Shown here: positions 37,968 to 50,500 of the stretch, one piece after another
How positions within the stretch are numbered: the first letter of the stretch is position 1
How the letters are laid out: every line of letters starts with the position of its first letter
From: Auanema rhodensis
Taxonomy: Eukaryota > Nematoda > Chromadorea > Rhabditida > Rhabditidae
Direction of reading: 5' to 3'
Assembly: GCA_964057225.1 (NCBI GenBank)
Contig: OZ059900.1
Location: 18,305,638-18,369,637, forward strand
DNA: 64,000 nt
Program-made: the position numbers and the translations under genes
Notes under the pieces: generated by a model
What the model saw: the letters and a program-made list of their open reading frames with translations, nothing else
Databases searched by the model: none
Told to the model about the DNA's origin: nothing

Positions 37968-40900
37968 TATTATGCTGGAAAACCAGTTTTTGGAAATTTC
38001 GCTGTAAACAAGGTTTTGACTTACGATTTCATGTGTTCAAACTCATGCAATGTCAATGAAACCTAGCTCAAAATTGTTCGTACAACGTCTAGTTCCACTT
38101 TCACGACAAAAAAACAGGGGTTAGAAAATTAAGGAAATTAGCATATTCTGAGGGCACGCCCCTTATGGCTAATATTGATTAAATCGATTTTTGTTCATAT
38201 GAGTCGTCAAATGCAACGAATTTCAGCGTGTTACATACTAAAATGAAGCATTTTACATGCTGAACACTAGAAAAATACAAAAACACAGTAATACCCATGA
38301 GAAATATTTTATTATGCTGGAAAACCAGTTTTTGGAAATTTCGCTGTAAACAAGGTTTTGACTTACGATTTCATGTGTTCAAACTCATGCAATGTCAATG
38401 AAACCTAGCTCAAAATTGTTCGTACAACGTCTAGTTCCACTTTCACGACAAAAAAACAGGGGTTAGAAAATTAAGGAAATTAGCATATTCTGAGGGCACG
38501 CCCCTTATGGCTAATATTGATTAAATCGATTTTTGTTCATATGAGTCGTCAAATGCAACGAATTTCAGCGTGTTACATACTAAAATGAAGCATTTTACAT
38601 GCTGAACACTAGAAAAATACAAAAACACAGTATTTCCCATGAGAAATATTTTATTATGCTGGAAAACCAGTTTTTGGAAATTTCGCTGTAAACAAGGTTT
38701 TGACTTACGATTTCATGTGTTCAAACTCATGCAATGTCAATGAAACCTAGCTCAAAATTGTTCGTACAACGTCTAGTTCCACTTTCACGACAAAAAAACA
38801 GGGGTTAGAAAATTAAGGAAATTAGCATATTCTGAGGGCACGCCCCTTATGGCTAATATTGATTAAATCGATTTTTGTTCATATGAGTCGTCAAATGCAA
38901 CGAATTTCAGCGTGTTACATACTAAAATGAAGCATTTTACATGCTGAACACTAGAAAAATACAAAAACACAGTAATACCCATGAGAAATATTTTATTATG
39001 CTGGAAAACCAGTTTTTGGAAAGTTCGCTGTAAACAAGGTTTTGACTTACGATTTCATGTGTTCAAACTCATGCAATGTCAATGAAACCTAGCTCAAAAT
39101 TGTTCGTACAACGTCTAGTTCCACTTTCACGACTAAAAAACAGGGGTTAGAAAATTAAGGAAATTAGCATATTCTGAGGGCACGCCCCTTATGGCTAATA
39201 TTGATTAAATCGATTTTTGTTCATATGAGTCGTCAAATGCAACGAATTTCAGCGTGTTACATACTAAAATGAAGCATTTTACATGCTGAACACTAGAAAA
39301 ATACAAAAACACAGTAATACCCATGAGAAATATTTTATTATGCTGGAAAACCAGTTTTTGGAAATTTCGCTGTAAACAAGGTTTTGACTTACGATTTCAT
39401 GTGTTCAAACTCATGCAATGTCAATGAAACCTAGCTCAAAATTGTTCGTACAACGTCTAGTTCCACTTTCACGACAAAAAAACAGGGGTTAGAAAATTAA
39501 GGAAATTAGCATATTCTGAGGGCACGCCCCTTATGGCTAATATTGATTAAATCGATTTTTGTTCATATGAGTCGTCAAATGCAACGAATTTCAGCGTGTT
39601 ACATACTAAAATGAAGCATTTTACATGCTGAACACTAGAAAAATACAAAAACACAGTAATACCCATGAGAAATATTTTATTATGCTGGAAAACCAGTTTT
39701 TGGAAATTTCGCTGTAAACAAGGTTTTGACTTACGATTTCATGTGTTCAAACTCATGCAATGTCAATGAAACCTAGCTCAAAATTGTTAATACAATGTCT
39801 AGTTCCACTTTCACGACAAAAAAACAGGGGTTAGAAAATTAAGGAAATTAGCATATTCTGAGGGCACGCCCTTTATGGCTAATATTGATTAAATCGATTT
39901 TTGTTCATATGAGTCGTCAAATGCAACGAATTTCAGCGTGTTACATACTAAAATGAAGCATTTTACATGCTGAACACTAGAAAAATACAAAAACACAGTA
40001 TTTCCCATGAGAAATATTTTATTATGCTGGAAAACCAGTTTTTGGAAATTTCGCTGTAAACAAGGTTTTGACTTACGATTTCATGTGTTCAAACTCATGC
40101 AATGTCAATGAAACCTAGCTCAAAATTGTTCGTACAACGTCTAGTTCCACTTTCACGACAAAAAAACAGGGGTTAGAAAATTAAGGAAATTAGCATATTC
40201 TGAGGGCACGCCCCTTATGGCTAATATTGATTAAATCGATTTTTGTTCATATGAGTCGTCAAATGCAACGAATTTCAGCGTGTTACATACTAAAATGAAG
40301 CATTTTACATGCTGAACACTAGAAAAATACAAAAACACAGTAATACCCATGAGAAATATTTTATTATGCTGGAAAACCAGTTTTTGGAAATTTCGCTGTA
40401 AACAAGGTTTTGACTTACGATTTCATGTGTTCAAACTCATGCAATGTCAATGAAACCTAGCTCAAAATTGTTCGTACAACGTCTAGTTCCACTTTCACGA
40501 CAAAAAAACAGGGGTTAGAAAATTAAGGAAATTAGCATATTCTGAGGGCACGCCCCTTATGGCTAATATTGATTAAATCGATTTTTGTTCATATGAGTCG
40601 TCAAATGCAACGAATTTCAGCGTGTTACATACTAAAATGAAGCATTTTACATGCTGAACACTAGAAAAATACAAAAACACAGTATTTCCCATGAGAAATA
40701 TTTTATTATGCTGGAAAACCAGTTTTTGGAAATTTCGCTGTAAACAAGGTTTTGACTTACGATTTCATGTGTTCAAACTCATGCAATGTCAATGAAACCT
40801 AGCTCAAAATTGTTCGTACAACGTCTAGTTCCACTTTCACGACAAAAAAACAGGGGTTAGAAAATTAAGGAAATTAGCATATTCTGAGGGCACGCCCCTT

Positions 40901-42071
40901 ATGGCTAATATTAATTAAATCGATTTTTGTTCATATGAGTCGTCAAATGCAACGAATTTCAGCGTGTTACATACTAAAATGAAGCATTTTACATGCTGAA
41001 CACTAGAAAAATACAAAAACACAGTAATACCCATGAGAAATATTTTATTATGCTGGAAAACCAGTTTTTGGAAAGTTCGCTGTAAACAAGGTTTTGACTT
41101 ACGATTTCATGTGTTCAAACTCATGCAATGTCAATGAAACCTAGCTCAAAATTGTTCGTACAACGTCTAGTTCCACTTTCACGACTAAAAAACAGGGGTT
41201 AGAAAATTAAGGAAATTAGCATATTCTGAGGGCACGCCCCTTATGGCTAATATTGATTAAATCGATTTTTGTTCATATGAGTCGTCAAATGCAACGAATT
41301 TCAGCGTGTTACATACTAAAATGAAGCATTTTACATGCTGAACACTAGAAAAATACAAAAACACAGTAATACCCATGAGAAATATTTTATTATGCTGGAA
41401 AACCAGTTTTTGGAAATCTCGCTGTAAACAAGGTTTTGACTTACGATTTCATGTGTTCAAACTCATGCAATGTCAATGAAACCTAGCTCAAAATTGTTCG
41501 TACAACGTCTAGTTCCACTTTCACGACAAAAAAACAGGGGTTAGAAAATTAAGGAAATTAGCATATTCTGAGGGCACGCCCCTTATGGCTAATATTGATT
41601 AAATCGATTTTTGTTCATATGAGTCGTCAAATGCAACGAATTTCAGCGTGTTACATACTAAAATGAAGCATTTTACATGCTGAACACTAGAAAAATACAA
41701 AAACACAGTAATACCCATGAGAAATATTTTATTATGCTGGAAAACCAGTTTTTGGAAATTTCGCTGTAAACAAGGTTTTGACTTACGATTTCATGTGTTC
41801 AAACTCATGCAATGTCAATGAAACCTAGCTCAAAATTGTTAATACAATGTCTAGTTCCACTTTCACGACAAAAAAACAGGGGTTAGAAAATTAAGGAAAT
41901 TAGCATATTCTGAGGGCACGCCCTTTATGGCTAATATTGATTAAATCGATTTTTGTTCATATGAGTCGTCAAATGCAACGAATTTCAGCGTGTTACATAC
42001 TAAAATGAAGCATTTTACATGCTGAACACTAGAAAAATACAAAAACACAGTATTTCCCATGAGAAATATTT
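37968..42071. repeat. Hexamer tandem duplication (M112-M117 and M118-M123)
   Basis: Two 2052-bp copies, 37968-40019 and 40020-42071. The order is GTAATACCC-end; plain; GTAATACCC-end; T30G plus A141T with GTAATACCC end; GTAATACCC-end; TAAT spacer with C195T. T30G (GGAAAGTTCGC) plus A141T is a rare combination found only in M115, M121 and M124. I see two differences between copies: G-to-A at 40913 (creating TTAATTAA) and T-to-C at 41418 (AAATCTCGC). Confidence 0.9.
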
Positions 42072-44807
42072 TATTATGCTGGAAAACCAGTTTTTGGAAA
42101 GTTCGCTGTAAACAAGGTTTTGACTTACGATTTCATGTGTTCAAACTCATGCAATGTCAATGAAACCTAGCTCAAAATTGTTCGTGCAACGTCTAGTTCC
42201 ACTTTCACGACTAAAAAACAGGGGTTAGAAAATTAAGGAAATTAGCATATTCTGAGGGCACGCCCCTTATGGCTAATATTGATTAAATCGATTTTTGTTC
42301 ATATGAGTCGTCAAATGCAACGAATTTCAGCGTGTTACATACTAAAATGAAGCATTTTACATGCTGAACACTAGAAAAATACAAAAACACAGTATTTCCC
42401 ATGAGAAATATTTTATTATGCTGGAAAACCAGTTTTTGGAAATTTCGCTGTAAACAAGGTTTTGACTTACGATTTCATGTGTTCAAACTCATGCAATGTC
42501 AATGAAACCCAGCTCAAAATTGTTCGTACAACGTCTAGTTCCACTTTCACGACAAAAAAACAGGGGTTAGAAAATTAAGGAAATTAGCATATTCTGAGGG
42601 CACGCCCCTTATGGCTAATATTGATTAAATCGATTTTTGTTCATATGAGTCGTCAAATGCAACGAATTTCAGCGTGTTACATACTAAAATGAAGCATTTT
42701 ACATGCTGAACACTAGAAAAATACAAAAACACAGTATTTCCCATGAGAAATATTTTATTATGCTGGAAAACCAGTTTTTGGAAATTTCGCTGTAAACAAG
42801 GTTTTGACTTACGATTCCATGTGTTCAAACTCATGCAATGTCAATGAAACCTAGCTCAAAATTGTTCGTACAACGTCTAGTTCCACTTTCACGACAAAAA
42901 AACAGGGGTTAGAAAATTAAGGAAATTAGCATATTCTGAGGGCACGCCCCTTATGGCTAATATTGATTAAATCGATTTTTGTTCATATGAGTCGTCAAAT
43001 GCAACGAATTTCAGCGTGTTACATACTAAAATGAAGCATTTTACATGCTGAACACTAGAAAAATACAAAAACACAGTATTTCCCATGAGAAATATTTTAT
43101 TATGCTGGAAAACCAGTTTTTGAAAATTTCGCTGTAAACAAGGTTTTGACTTACGATTTCATGTGTTCAAACTCATGCAATGTCAATGAAACCTAGCTCA
43201 AAATTGTTCCTACAACGTCTAGTTCCACTTTCACGACAAAAAAACAGGGGTTAGAAAATTAAGGAAATTAGCATATTCTGAGGGCACGCCCTTTATGGCT
43301 AATATTGATTAAATCGATTTTTGTTCATATGAGTCGTCAAATGCAACGAATTTCAGCGTGTTACATACTAAAATGAAGCATTTTACATGCTGAACACTAG
43401 AAAAATACAAAAACACAGTATTTCCCATGAGAAATATTTTATTATGCTGGAAAACCAGTTTTTGAAAATTTCGCTGTAAACAAGGTTTTGACTTACGATT
43501 TCATGTGTTCAAACTCATGCAATGTCAATGAAACCTAGCTCAAAATTGTTCCTACAACGTCTAGTTCCACTTTCACGACAAAAAAACAGGGGTTAGAAAA
43601 TTAAGGAAATTAGCATATTCTGAGGGCACGCCCTTTATGGCTAATATTGATTAAATCGATTTTTGTTCATATGAGTCGTCAAATGCAACGAATTTCAGCG
43701 TGTTACATACTAAAATGAAGCATTTTACATGCTGAACACTAGAAAAATACAAAAACACAGTATTTCCCATGAGAAATATTTTATTATGCTGGAAAACCAG
43801 TTTTTGGAAATTTCGCTGTAAACAAGGTTTTGACTTACGATTTCATGTGTTCAAACTCATGCAATGTCAATGAAACCTAGCTCAAAATTGTTCGTACAAC
43901 GTCTAGTTCCACTTTCACGACAAAAAAACAGGGGTTAGAAAATTAAGGAAATTAGCATATTCTGAGGGCACGCCCCTTATGGCTAATATTGATTAAATCG
44001 ATTTTTGTTCATATGAGTCGTCAAATGCAACGAATTTCAGCGTGTTACGTACTAAAATGAAGCATTTTACATGCTGAACACTAGAAAAATACAAAAACAC
44101 AGTATTTCCCATGAGAAATATTTTATTATGCTGGAAAACCAGTTTTTGGAAATTTCGCTGTAAACAAGGTTTTGACTTACGATTTCATGTGTTCAAACTC
44201 ATGCAATGTCAATGAAACCTAGCTCAAAATTGTTCCTACAACGTCTAGTTCCACTTTCACGACAAAAAAACAGGGGTTAGAAAATTAAGGAAATTAGCAT
44301 ATTCTGAGGGCACGCCCTTTATGGCTAATATTGATTAAATCGATTTTTGTTCATATGAGTCGTCAAATGCAACGAATTTCAGCGTGTTACATACTAAAAT
44401 GAAGCATTTCACATGCTGAACACTAGAAAAATACAAAAACACAGTATTTCCCATGAGAAATATTTTATTATGCTGGAAAACCAGTTTTTGGAAATTTCGC
44501 TGTAAACAAGGTTTTGACTTACGATTTCATGTGTTCAAACTCATGCAATGTCAATGAAACCTAGCTCAAAATTGTTCGTACAACGTCTAGTTCCACTTTC
44601 ACGACAAAAAAACAGGGGTTAGAAAATTAAGGAAATTAGCATATTCTGAGGGCACGCCCCTTATGGCTAATATTGATTAAATCGATTTTTGTTCATATGA
44701 GTCGTCAAATGCAACGAATTTCAGCGTGTTACATACTAAAATGAAGCATTTTACATGCTGAACACTAGAAAAATACAAAAACACAGTAATACCCATGAGA
44801 AATATTT
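42072..44807. repeat. Transition block M124-M131
   Basis: Eight monomers with the last proximal markers of the window. M124 is T30G plus A141T with a private CGTGCAACG. M125 is the last T97C monomer. M126 carries a private T-to-C at 42817. M127 and M128 are consecutive G26A/TCCT/C195T monomers, M129 has A268G, M130 is the last T287C monomer, and M131 ends GTAATACCC. M127-M131 resemble M94-M96 and M111-M112, so this looks like remnants of the 15-mer and hexamer neighbourhoods. Confidence 0.75.
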
Positions 44808-47543
44808 TATTATGCTGGAAAACCAGTTTTTGGAAATTTCGCTGTAAACAAGGTTTTGACTTACGATTTCATGTGTTCAAACTCATGCAATGTCAATGAA
44901 ACCTAGCTCAAAATTGTTCGTACAACGTCTAGTTCCACTTTCACGACAAAAAAACAGGGGTTAGAAAATTAAGGAAATTAGCATATTCTGAGGGCACGCC
45001 CCTTATGGCTAATATTGATTAAATCGATTTTTGTTCATATGAGTCGTCAAATGCAACGAATTTCAGCGTGTTACATACTAAAATGAAGCATTTTACATGC
45101 TGAACACTAGAAAAATACAAAAACATAGTATTTCCCATGAGAAATATTTTATTATGCTGGAAAACCAGTTTTTGGAAATTTCGCTGTAAACAAGGTTTTG
45201 ACTTACGATTTCATGTGTTCAAACTCATGCAATGTCAATGAAACCTAGCTCAAAATTGTTCGTACAACGTCTAGTTCCACTTTCACGACAAAAAAACAGG
45301 GGTTAGAAAATTAAGGAAATTAGCATATTCTGAGGGCACGCCCCTTATGGCTAATATTGATTAAATCGATTTTTGTTCATATGAGTCGTCAAATGCAACG
45401 AATTTCAGCGTGTTACATACTAAAATGAAGCATTTTACATGCTGAACACTAGAAAAATACAAAAACACAGTATTTCCCATGAGAATAATTTTATTATGCT
45501 GGAAAACCAGTTTTTGGAAATTTCGCTGTAAACAAGGTTTTGACTTACGATTTCATGTGTTCAAACTCATGCAATGTCAATGAAACCTAGCTCAAAATTG
45601 TTCGTACAACGTCTAGTTCCACTTTCACGACAAAAAAACAGGGGTTAGAAAATTAAGGAAATTAGCATATTCTGAGGGCACGCCCCTTATGGCTAATATT
45701 GATTAAATCGATTTTTGTTCATATGAGTCGTCAAATGCAACGAATTTCAGCGTGTTACATACTAAAATGAAGCATTTTACATGCTGAACACTAGAAAAAT
45801 ACAAAAACACAGTATTTCCCATGAGAAATATTTTATTATGCTGGAAAACCAGTTTTTGAAAATTTCGCTGTAAACAAGGTTTTGACTTACGATTTCATGT
45901 GTTCAAACTCATGCAATGTCAATGAAACCTAGCTCAAAATTGTTCCTACAACGTCTAGTTCCACTTTCACGACAAAAAAACAGGGGTTAGAAAATTAAGG
46001 AAATTAGCATATTCTGAGAGCACGCCCTTTATGGCTAATATTGATTAAATCGATTTTTGTTCATATGAGTCGTCAAATGCAACGAATTTCAGCGTGTTAC
46101 ATACTAAAATGAAGCATTTTACATGCTGAACGCTAGAAAAATACAAAAACACAGTAATACCCATGAGAAATATTTTATTATGCTGGAAAACCAGTTTTTG
46201 GAAATTTCGCTGTAAACAAGGTTTTGACTTACGATTTCATGTGTTCAAACTCATGCAATGTCAATGAAACCTAGCTCAAAATTGTTCGTACAACGTCTAG
46301 TTCCACTTTCACGACAAAAAAACAGGGGTTAGAAAATTAAGGAAATTAGCATATTCTGAGGGCACGCCCCTTATGGCTAATATTGATTAAATCGATTTTT
46401 GTTCATATGAGTCGTCAAATGCAACGAATTTCAGCGTGTTACATACTAAAATGAAGCATTTTACATGCTGAACACTAGAAAAATACAAAAACACAGTATT
46501 TCCCATGAGAAATATTTTATTATGCTGGAAAACCAGTTTTTGGAAATTTCGCTGTAAACAAGGTTTTGACTTACGATTTCATGTGTTCAAACTCATGCAA
46601 TGTCAATGAAACCTAGCTCAAAATTGTTCGTACAACGTCTAGTTCCACTTTCACGACAAAAAAACAGGGGTTAGAAAATTAAGGAAATTAGCATATTCTG
46701 AGGGCACGCCCCTTATGGCTAATATTGATTAAATCGATTTTTGTTCATATGAGTCGTCAAATGCAACGAATTTCAGCGTGTTACATACTAAAATGAAGCA
46801 TTTTACATGCTGAACACTAGAAAAATACAAAAACACAGTATTTCCCATGAGAATAATTTTATTATGCTGGAAAACCAGTTTTTGGAAATTTCGCTGTAAA
46901 CAAGGTTTTGACTTACGATTTCATGTGTTCAAACTCATGCAATGTCAATGAAACCTAGCTCAAAATTGTTCGTACAACGTCTAGTTCCACTTTCACGACA
47001 AAAAAACAGGGGTTAGAAAATTAAGGAAATTAGCATATTCTGAGGGCACGCCCCTTATGGCTAATATTGATTAAATCGATTTTTGTTCATATGAGTCGTC
47101 AAATGCAACGAATTTCAGCGTGTTACATACTAAAATGAAGCATTTTACATGCTGAACACTAGAAAAATACAAAAACACAGTATTTCCCATGAGAAATATT
47201 TTATTATGCTGGAAAACCAGTTTTTGAAAATTTCGCTGTAAACAAGGTTTTGACTTACGATTTCATGTGTTCAAACTCATGCAATGTCAATGAAACCTAG
47301 CTCAAAATTGTTCCTACAACGTCTAGTTCCACTTTCACGACAAAAAAACAGGGGTTAGAAAATTAAGGAAATTAGCATATTCTGAGAGCACGCCCTTTAT
47401 GGCTAATATTGATTAAATCGATTTTTGTTCATATGAGTCGTCAAATGCAACGAATTTCAGCGTGTTACATACTAAAATGAAGCATTTTACATGCTGAACG
47501 CTAGAAAAATACAAAAACACAGTATTACCCATGAGAAATATTT
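44808..47543. repeat. Tetramer tandem duplication at the domain boundary (M132-M135, M136-M139)
   Basis: Two 1368-bp copies, 44808-46175 and 46176-47543. The order is plain; GAATAATTTT-end; plain; then G26A+TCCT with G186A (GAGAGCACG), C195T and A299G (GAACGCTAG). The fourth monomer is the first in the window to carry the distal markers G186A and A299G. Copies differ at 45126 (AACATAG in M132, AACACAG in M136) and at the end of the fourth monomer (GTAATACCC in M135, GTATTACCC in M139). Confidence 0.87.
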
Positions 47544-50500
47544 TATTATGCTGGAAAACCAGTTTTTGGAAATTTCGCTGTAAACAAGGTTTTGACTTAC
47601 GATTTCATGTGTTCAAACTCATGCAATGTCAATGAAACCTAGCTCAAAATTGTTCCTACAACGTCTAGTTCCACTTTCACGACAAAAAAACAGGGGTTAG
47701 AAAATTAAGGAAATTAGCATATTCTGAGGGCACGCCCCTTATGGCTAATATTGATTAAATCGATTTTTGTTCATATGAGTCGTCAAATGCAACGAATTTC
47801 AGCGTGTTACATACTAAAATGAAGCATTTTACATGCTGAACACTAGAAAAATACAAAAACATAGTATTTCCCATGAGAAATATTTTATTATGCTGGAAAA
47901 CCAGTTTTTGGAAATTTCGCTGTAAACAAGGTTTTGACTTACGATTTCATGTGTTCAAACTCATGCAATGTCAATGAAACCTAGCTCAAAATTGTTCGTA
48001 CAACGTCTAGTTCCACTTTCACGACAAAAAAACAGGGGTTAGAAAATTAAGGAAATTAGCATATTCTGAGGGCACGCCCCTTATGGCTAATATTGATTAA
48101 ATCGATTTTTGTTCATATGAGTCGTCAAATGCAACGAATTTCAGCGTGTTACATACTAAAATAAAGCATTTTACATGCTGAACACTAGAAAAATACAAAA
48201 ACACAGTATTTCCCATGAGAAATATTTTATTATGCTGGAAAACCAGTTTTTGGAAATTTCGCTGTAAACAAGGTTTTGACTTACGATTTCATGTGTTCAA
48301 ACTCATGCAATGTCAATGAAACCTAGCTCAAAATTGTTCGTACAACGTCTAGTTCCACTTTCACGACAAAAAAACAGGGGTTAGAAAATTAAGGAAATTA
48401 GCATATTCTGAGGGCACGCCCTTTATGGCTAATATTGATTAAATCGATTTTTGTTCATATGAGTCGTCAAATGCAACGAATTTCAGCGTGTTACATACTA
48501 AAATGAAGCATTTTACATGCTGAACACTAGAAAAATACAAAAACACAGTATTTCCCATGAGAAATATTTTATTATGCTGGAAAACCAGTTTTTGAAAATT
48601 TCGCTGTAAACAAGGTTTTGACTTACGATTTCATGTGTTCAAACTCATGCAATGTCAATGAAACCTAGCTCAAAATTGTTCCTACAACGTCTAGTTCCAC
48701 TTTCACGACAAAAAAACAGGGGTTAGAAAATTAAGGAAATTAGCATATTCTGAGGGCACGCCCCTTATGGCTAATATTGATTAAATCGATTTTTGTTCAT
48801 ATGAGTCGTCAAATGCAACGAATTTCAGCGTGTTACATACTAAAATGAAGCATTTTACATGCTGAACACTAGAAAAATACAAAAACACAGTATTTCCCAT
48901 GAGAAATATTTTATTATGCTGGAAAACCAGTTTTTGGAAATTTCGCTGTAAACAAGGTTTTGACTTACGATTTCATGTGTTCAAACTCATGCAATGTCAA
49001 TGAAACCTAGCTCAAAATTGTTCGTACAACGTCTAGTTCCACTTTCACGACAAAAAAACAGGGGTTAGAAAATTAAGGAAATTAGCATATTCTGAGGGCA
49101 CGCCCCTTATGGCTAATATTGATTAAATCGATTTTTGTTCATATGAGTCGTCAAATGCAACGAATTTCAGCGTGTCACATACTAAAATGAAGCATTTTAC
49201 ATGCTGAACGCTAGAAAAATACAAAAACACAGTATTTCCCATGAGAAATATTTTATTATGCTGGAAAACCAGTTTTTGGAAATTTCGCTGTAAACAAGGT
49301 TTTGACTTACGATTTCATGTGTTCAAACTCATGCAATGTCAATGAAACCTAGCTCAAAATTGTTCCTACAACGTCTAGTTCCACTTTCACGACAAAAAAA
49401 CAGGGGTTAGAAAATTAAGGAAATTAGCATATTCTGAGAGCACGCCCTTTATGGCTAATATTGATTAAATCGATTTTTGTTCATATGAGTCGTCAAATGC
49501 AACGAATTTCAGCGTGTTACATACTAAAATGAAGCATTTTACATGCTGAACGCTAGAAAAATACAAAAACACAGTATTTCCCATGAGAAATATTTTATTA
49601 TGCTGGAAAACCAGTTTTTGGAAATTTCGCTGTAAACAAGGTTTTGACTTACGATTTCATGTGTTCAAACTCATGCAATGTCAAAGAAACCTAGCTCAAA
49701 ATTGTTCCTACAACGTCTAGTTCCACTTTCACGACAAAAAAACAGGGGTTAGAAAATTAAGGAAATTAGCATATTCTGAGGGCACGCCCCTTATGGCTAA
49801 TATTGATTAAATCGATTTTTGTTCATATGAGTCGTCAAATGCAACGAATTTCAGCGTGTTACATACTAAATAGAAGCATTTTACATGCTGAACGCTAGAA
49901 AAATACAAAAACACAGTATTTCCCATGAGAAATATTTTATTATGCTGGAAAACCAGTTTTTGGAAATTTCGCTGTAAACAAGGTTTTGACTTACGATTTC
50001 ATGTGTTCAAACTCATGCAATGTCAATGAAACCTAGCTCAAAATTGTTCCTACAACGTCTAGTTCCACTTTCACGACAAAAAAACAGGGGTTAGAAAATT
50101 AAGGAAATTAGCATATTCTGAGAGCACGCCCTTTATGGCTAATATTGATTAAATCGATTTTTGTTCATATGAGTCGTCAAATGCAACGAATTTCAGCGTG
50201 TTACATACTAAAATGAAGCATTTTACATGCTGAACGCTAGAAAAATACAAAAACACAGTATTTCCCATGAGAAATATTTTATTATGCTGGAAAACCAGTT
50301 TTTGGAAATTTCGCTGTAAACAAGGTTTTGACTTACGATTTCATGTGTTCAAACTCATGCAATGTCAAAGAAACCTAGCTCAAAATTGTTCCTACAACGT
50401 CTAGTTCCACTTTCACGACAAAAAAACAGGGGTTAGAAAATTAAGGAAATTAGCATATTCTGAGGGCACGCCCCTTATGGCTAATATTGATTAAATCGAT

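Noticed and set aside
40704-41045. TTAATTAA palindrome near 40913
   Set aside because: It is created by one G-to-A change in a single monomer (M120) and is not part of a recurring pattern.
42625-42834. A 69-codon open reading frame on the minus strand
   Set aside because: It lies wholly within satellite monomers M125-M126. It exists because a single private T-to-C at 42817 turns a TGA, present in this frame in the other monomers, into TGG. Composition follows the repeat, there is no recognisable domain and no other monomer keeps it open, so it is a chance frame and not a gene.
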